This document shows, piece after piece, positions 60,044-64,000 of a DNA stretch of 64,000 nucleotides. Each line of letters begins with the position of its first letter. The stretch's first letter is position 1. A program made the position numbers and the translations under genes. The notes beneath the pieces were generated by a model. It did no database searches and was not told the origin of the DNA. It saw nothing but the letters and a program-made list of their open reading frames with translations. Origin of the DNA: Nitrospira sp. (GTDB taxonomy: Bacteria > Nitrospirota > Nitrospiria > Nitrospirales > Nitrospiraceae); contig JBAOHZ010000009.1 of NCBI GenBank assembly GCA_037045225.1, positions 2,914,001 through 2,978,000 of the forward strand, in the 5' to 3' direction.

Positions 60044-63000
60044 TCATGTTCCTAGCCGTTCCAACGCGATTCGTTTGAGGGCTCTGAGATCCAGTTTACC
60101 CGTTCCCAGGATCGGGAGTGCCTCGACTTTGAGGCAATGGGTGCGCGAGGGAAGGAACAGATTGGGAAGGCCGTCCGCCGCCGCTTTGGCTAGGATGGCT
60201 GGAATCCGGTCTTCGGTGAGTGTATGGAGCACAGCCAACTGTTCCCCTTTGCGCTCATCCGGTATCCCGGTGACGGCAAAGACTTGCAGCTCTTCACCGG
60301 AAGCCAATTGGAGGGCGTCCTCCACCCGTCGATGCGGCACCATTTCACCGCCGATTTTTGAGAAACGCGACAGGCGATCCGTGATGGTCAAAAACCCATC
60401 GTCATCGAGTGTGGCGATGTCCCCGGTAATATACCAGCCGTCACGGATCGCCTGGGCGGTCAAATCTTCGCGGCCCAGATAGCCGTTCATCACATTCGGC
60501 CCCTTGACGAGCAACATGCCGGCTGTGCCGGGCGGGAGGATGGCGAAGCTGTCCGGATCGACGATGCGGACTGAGACGCCGGGAAGGGGTTGGCCGACCG
60601 TGCCACGACGGGAGGCCGGTTGGTAGAATCCGGCGGCCCGGAAGTCGGGACAATTCACAGCAATCACCGGGGCGCATTCGGTGACGCCATAGCCCTCGAT
60701 CGGGCCGATGCCGAACCGGTCTTGGAACGATTGGCAGAGACGAAGGGGCAATTTCTCCGCCCCCGTGAGCACCACTCGCAGCGTGCTGAACTGTTCCGGG
60801 GTGCAGCGACGCTGATAGAGCTGAAGAAAGGTGGGAGTGCAGACCAGAAACGTCAGGCGATGTTTGGCGCAGAGTTCTCCGATAGCCGCCACATCGAGCG
60901 GCGAGGGGTGAAAGACGGTCGCGGCGCCATTGAGTGCGACGTACCAGAAGACCAAATAGCCGAATGAATGGAAGAGCGGGAGGATGCCCAGAATTCGATC
61001 CTCCGCATCCAAGGGGAGCACTTGCGAGACGGCCTGCACATTTGCGTCGATGCTGAAGTGGGTGAGCATCACGCCCTTCGGTTCGCCGGTGCTCCCGCTG
61101 CTGAAGATGATGGTGGCGAGGTGATCCATCGTCACACGTTCAGTCTGACCGCAGGCCGATTCGATGAGGCGAAGCGGGGCGAGTAGGGCGAGGGCGGCCG
61201 CGGCGGCTTTCTGCCACGTGCCGATGGTGGCGCCGATGTCCTCCAGCCAGAGTATCGCCGGTCCCTCCGGGAGTTCGAGTTTGGCTTTCTCGATGAACTT
61301 GCGACTGGTGACGATGGTTCGCAGTTGCGCCTGGCGGACGGCCGATTCCAGTCCGGCTTTCCCCACGGTGTAGTTGAGGTTCACGCAGGTGCGGCCCGCG
61401 AGTGTGGCGGCAACTGTCGTCAGCGCCCCTGCCACGGTGGGCGGTAACAGCAGGCCGACATTCTGTTGCCCCTGCCAGTGGGTCTTCAGCGCGCGAGCCA
61501 GGGCAATCGCGCCGATCAAAGCCTGGAGCGAGGATACATGTGGTTTCGTCGCATCGGCCATCGCCAGGCGGAAGGGATGCCGACGCATGGTGCTGATGAA
61601 GGCCTGATGTAACGGGCGCCTGGCCGGTTTCCGTAGTTGCCAAGCGGTTTCACCGAGTTCGAGGACGAGGCGGCGCAGTTCGTGTGCGGGCGTCTCGGCT
61701 GGAACCGGGGCGCCGAAGGAGACGGTGACCGGATAGGGAATACGCTCCGGCCATTTGGTGACGAATCGTCCCCCGACAAAACTAAAAATGCTGCCCCAGA
61801 CGCGATCCAGATGAACCGGCACAACCGGCACTGTGCGGCCTTTGACGATCCGTTCGAATCCGCGGCGAAATGGCAAGAGGTTACCGGTACGCGTGATTTG
61901 GCCCTCAGGAAAAATGCAGACAAGGTCTCCGGCATCGAGTGCATGACCAGCCTCGCGTAAGGCGCGAAGAATCACACGGGGACCGCCCTCGGACGAAATC
62001 GGAATCACCTGCAACGCCTTCATGAATGGTTTGAAGAGGCGGTGATTGACGTATTGCGCATCGACGATGAACCGGATGGGACGATCCAGGCTGGCGATCA
62101 GCAGAAAACCATCGACGAAGGAAATGTGGTTGGGGATGAGCAGGGCGCCGCCCGTCACCGGCACGTGCTGCTGTCCGACGATACGCAATCGGTAGATGGT
62201 ATGCGTCAGCAGCACGAGGACCAATCGCAGGAACGTTTCAGGCATGAGCCACATCGCCCAGGCCGTTCCGATTGTGGTGGCGAGAGCGGTGGCGAGGAAA
62301 ATGCCGACGGTCGAGAGGCCGGCGTTCGCCAGTACGCCGCCGCTCAACGAACCCAGCAAAATGCCGGTAAAGACACAAATGTTTTCGAGCGCGATGACCG
62401 ATCCCCGCCGGTCGTGGGGCGCACGCCACTGCACCAGGGCATTGATGGGAATGAAGATGAGCGCACTCGACATGCCTAATGCGATCATGAGCGCGAGAGT
62501 GCCGCTGAACGGAGGTGTCCACCAGCCGAGGATCAGAAGGAAGGTGGCGACGCCGGCCGCTCCCAGGGGCACCAGCCCGTATTCAACCCGTGAGCGGGAG
62601 AGCCGCCCGACGACAACTGCTCCCATCCCGATGCCTACCGAGATCAAGGCAGAGGGAATGGTCGCCAGTGCATCCGAGAGGCCCAGCACGGCCTTCGCAT
62701 AGATCAACACGTTCTGGACGACCAGGCTGGCGATGGTCCAGAAAAACACCGCCCCGGTGATGGCGAGGCGCAGCAGTCGATCTGCCTGCAAGGCCGAGAC
62801 GGCTCCGCGCAATGTGTCGAAGAGTCCGCCTGCCGCGCGCGCAGGCGGCACCGGCGGAACGGCCCAGGCTGCGGCGAAACCGCCCAGGGCCAGCAGGGTT
62901 AACGCGAGGGGAGCCAGCCAGGGTTGCGTGCCTGCACCGGCCAAGAGGAAACCTCCGGCAGTCGTGCCGGTCAGGATGGCCAGGAAGGTAAACAGCTCCA

Positions 63001-63433
63001 GGACGCTGTTGCCTCGCGCGAGTTGTTCGTGCGGGAGCAGTTCGGGAAGAATGCCGTATTTAGCCGGACTGAAGATCGCGCTGTGCACCCCCATGCAGGC
63101 AAGCACGATGAGTGCCCAGGGCCCTCCGGTCGGATTTGCCAGCAGGGCAAGGGTTGCGGCGGCCATGAGGAGGACCTCCACCGCTTTCATGGTGAGGATG
63201 ACGCTACGTTTACTGATGCGATCGGCGCAAAACCCAGCCACGAAGGATGTCAGCACGAGGGGCAGCGTAAAGACGACCATGGCGATGGTCGTTTGGGTTT
63301 GGGATGCCGTTTCCAGATCCTGGCCTGGCGCGAGGGTGGCCGTGGCGGCCCGGATGCCCAGGAGCGCCACCATGAATTTCCAGGCGTTGTCGTTGAAGGC
63401 GCCGCAAAACTGCGCGATCAGGAGCCCGCGCAA
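60044..63433 (-). CDS. aas: Aas-like trifunctional protein: MFS (LplT-like), PlsC acyltransferase and acyl-ACP/CoA ligase
   Basis: At least 1129 residues. Residues 1-400 form 12 membrane helices of the LplT-type transporter ('FCGAFNDNAWKFMVALLG', 'VHSAIFSPAKYGILPELLPH'). Residues about 405-600 are a PlsC-type acyltransferase with the HX4D motif His436-Asp441 ('PNHISFVDGF') and 'FPEGQITRTG'. Residues about 635-1129 are an AMP-forming ligase with 'TIIFSSGSTGEPKGVMLTH' (about 774-792) and 'EGYGVTECAPVIAVNCP'. It should take up lysophospholipids and re-acylate them. The marked start is a TTG with no ribosome site. The frame stays open 13 codons further to an ATC that has AGGAGG five nt before it, so the real start may be 63472. 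Confidence 0.88.
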   Translation of the reverse strand: MRGLLIAQFCGAFNDNAWKFMVALLGIRAATATLAPGQDLETASQTQTTIAMVVFTLPLVLTSFVAGFCADRISKRSVILTMKAVEVLLMAAATLALLANPTGGPWALIVLACMGVHSAIFSPAKYGILPELLPHEQLARGNSVLELFTFLAILTGTTAGGFLLAGAGTQPWLAPLALTLLALGGFAAAWAVPPVPPARAAGGLFDTLRGAVSALQADRLLRLAITGAVFFWTIASLVVQNVLIYAKAVLGLSDALATIPSALISVGIGMGAVVVGRLSRSRVEYGLVPLGAAGVATFLLILGWWTPPFSGTLALMIALGMSSALIFIPINALVQWRAPHDRRGSVIALENICVFTGILLGSLSGGVLANAGLSTVGIFLATALATTIGTAWAMWLMPETFLRLVLVLLTHTIYRLRIVGQQHVPVTGGALLIPNHISFVDGFLLIASLDRPIRFIVDAQYVNHRLFKPFMKALQVIPISSEGGPRVILRALREAGHALDAGDLVCIFPEGQITRTGNLLPFRRGFERIVKGRTVPVVPVHLDRVWGSIFSFVGGRFVTKWPERIPYPVTVSFGAPVPAETPAHELRRLVLELGETAWQLRKPARRPLHQAFISTMRRHPFRLAMADATKPHVSSLQALIGAIALARALKTHWQGQQNVGLLLPPTVAGALTTVAATLAGRTCVNLNYTVGKAGLESAVRQAQLRTIVTSRKFIEKAKLELPEGPAILWLEDIGATIGTWQKAAAAALALLAPLRLIESACGQTERVTMDHLATIIFSSGSTGEPKGVMLTHFSIDANVQAVSQVLPLDAEDRILGILPLFHSFGYLVFWYVALNGAATVFHPSPLDVAAIGELCAKHRLTFLVCTPTFLQLYQRRCTPEQFSTLRVVLTGAEKLPLRLCQSFQDRFGIGPIEGYGVTECAPVIAVNCPDFRAAGFYQPASRRGTVGQPLPGVSVRIVDPDSFAILPPGTAGMLLVKGPNVMNGYLGREDLTAQAIRDGWYITGDIATLDDDGFLTITDRLSRFSKIGGEMVPHRRVEDALQLASGEELQVFAVTGIPDERKGEQLAVLHTLTEDRIPAILAKAAADGLPNLFLPSRTHCLKVEALPILGTGKLDLRALKRIALERLGT

Positions 63434-63556
63434 AGGAAGCCGGTCTGGTGAGGGGGCGGGCTGAGAATCGATAGGAGCCTCCTGTGCCTGCGTGCCGCTG
63501 TCCGCGAACGGTATTGCTGCCGCAGTGTGCCGAAATTGTTGAAATGATGCAATGCG

Positions 63557-64000
63557 CTATCGCGACGTTGTCGGTGGACTTTCTATCGGTAGCCCTTCGA
63601 GTGCCATGATTCGTAGCGCATTGGTGGTGGGGCAGGGGCCTGGTTTCAATCGATAGTCGAAGTGCAACGCGCCTTCCGCCACGGTTTCCTGGAAGTGCAC
63701 GTTGGTGACCTGAGGAAGTTGTGTTTCCAATTCAGCCAGTTCGAGATCATGCGTGGTGACCAAACCGAACCCGTTCCCGCCTGCCAGGGCGGCGATGAGG
63801 GCGCGTCCTCCGATGAGCCGTTCCCGGTTGTTAGTCCCTTTGAACACCTCATCGATCAGCCAGAGCACGGGCGGTCCCTGGAGATCTCGCGTGCTGTCGA
63901 GAATGGTCTTGAGCCGTTTCACCTCGGCATAAAAAAATGAGAGGCCGCCGTCGAGGGAATCGTCCACTCGAATGCAGCTGCCGATGCGCACCAGGGACCA
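63557..64000 (-). CDS. MutS-family ATPase, C-terminal part (continues past the window)
   Basis: The frame is open at the right edge of the window; at least 147 residues are visible. The MutS-type ATPase end shows the Walker B/signature 'VLWLIDEVFKGTNNRERLIG', the H-loop 'GLVTTHDLELAELE' and the terminal 'NVHFQETVAEGALHFDYRLK', 'PTTNALRIMALEGLP'. The GTNNRE form is typical of short MutS-related proteins without the mismatch-binding domain, rather than MutS1. Start and Walker A lie outside the window. Confidence 0.85.
   Translation of the reverse strand, partial: WSLVRIGSCIRVDDSLDGGLSFFYAEVKRLKTILDSTRDLQGPPVLWLIDEVFKGTNNRERLIGGRALIAALAGGNGFGLVTTHDLELAELETQLPQVTNVHFQETVAEGALHFDYRLKPGPCPTTNALRIMALEGLPIESPPTTSR

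Noticed and set aside
1..64000. CRISPR arrays, tRNA or rRNA genes, insertion sequences, phage genes
   Set aside because: I looked for regularly spaced repeats, T-loop-like GTTCRANYC motifs with stems, and transposase or integrase motifs and found none.

Overview
The window is a gene-dense, roughly 60 % GC bacterial chromosome segment with about 55 protein genes. I see no rRNA, tRNA, CRISPR array, insertion sequence, integrase or phage gene. The gene mix resembles Nitrospira / Nitrospirota genomes: many small secreted or lipobox proteins, a DHH-CBS-tRNA nucleotidyltransferase fusion, an MFS-PlsC-AMP ligase fusion, a mono-heme DUF3365 protein, and a glucosidase plus debranching enzyme pair. That assignment is an inference from gene content, not a database result.

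Layout. 1-4392: partial formylglycine-generating-enzyme-like protein, then a CHASE2 nucleotide cyclase, an SH3-like secreted protein and an M48 lipoprotein protease. 4523-7848 (minus): sensor kinase and NtrC-type sigma54 activator. 7941-9346 (minus): queG with a cysteine-rich secreted protein. 9741-13480: SRPBCC-like secreted protein, then thiI, trxB and coaE. 13547-19841: beta-helix protein, a small protein, and two carbohydrate enzymes. 19989-23981: lipoproteins, a GlcG-like protein, a beta-hydroxyacid dehydrogenase-like enzyme, DUF3565 and a coiled-coil lipoprotein. 24158-25920 (minus): dipeptide epimerase and a sulfite-oxidase-like protein. 26130-29988: two small minus-strand ORFs, two perfect Crp/Fnr-type palindromes, TVP38 protein, mercuric-reductase-like flavoprotein and DUF3047. 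30096-33772: a frameshifted gene remnant, a small secreted protein and the DHH-CBS-NTase fusion. 34193-37934 (minus): 5-oxoprolinase genes pxpB-pxpA-pxpC behind an MFS transporter. 38043-44273: DnaJ-domain protein; an amidohydrolase, heme-protein and aminotransferase operon; CPBP protease; epimerase. 44375-47006: NarL-type two-component system, a lone receiver and a CxxC/CxxC protein. 47220-52473: Lhr helicase and a double universal stress protein. 52528-58978: small lipoproteins, a continuous RnfD-like/DUF2330 reading frame, and an ECF sigma factor with a DUF4384 anti-sigma-like protein. 58990-64000 (minus): amidohydrolase, Aas-like fusion and a partial MutS-family protein.

The most interesting non-gene signal is a family of about 120-bp intergenic repeats. 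Six full or partial copies lie just after stop codons. Their terminal arms differ in sequence yet still pair with each other within each copy, which looks like covariation for a structure. Other points of note are the frameshifted gene at 30096-30420, the RnfD-DUF2330 frame with a strong internal ribosome binding site, paired Crp-type operators near 26640 and 26790, and several genes without a Shine-Dalgarno whose ATG lies 6-10 nt after a -10-like box, which suggests leaderless mRNAs.
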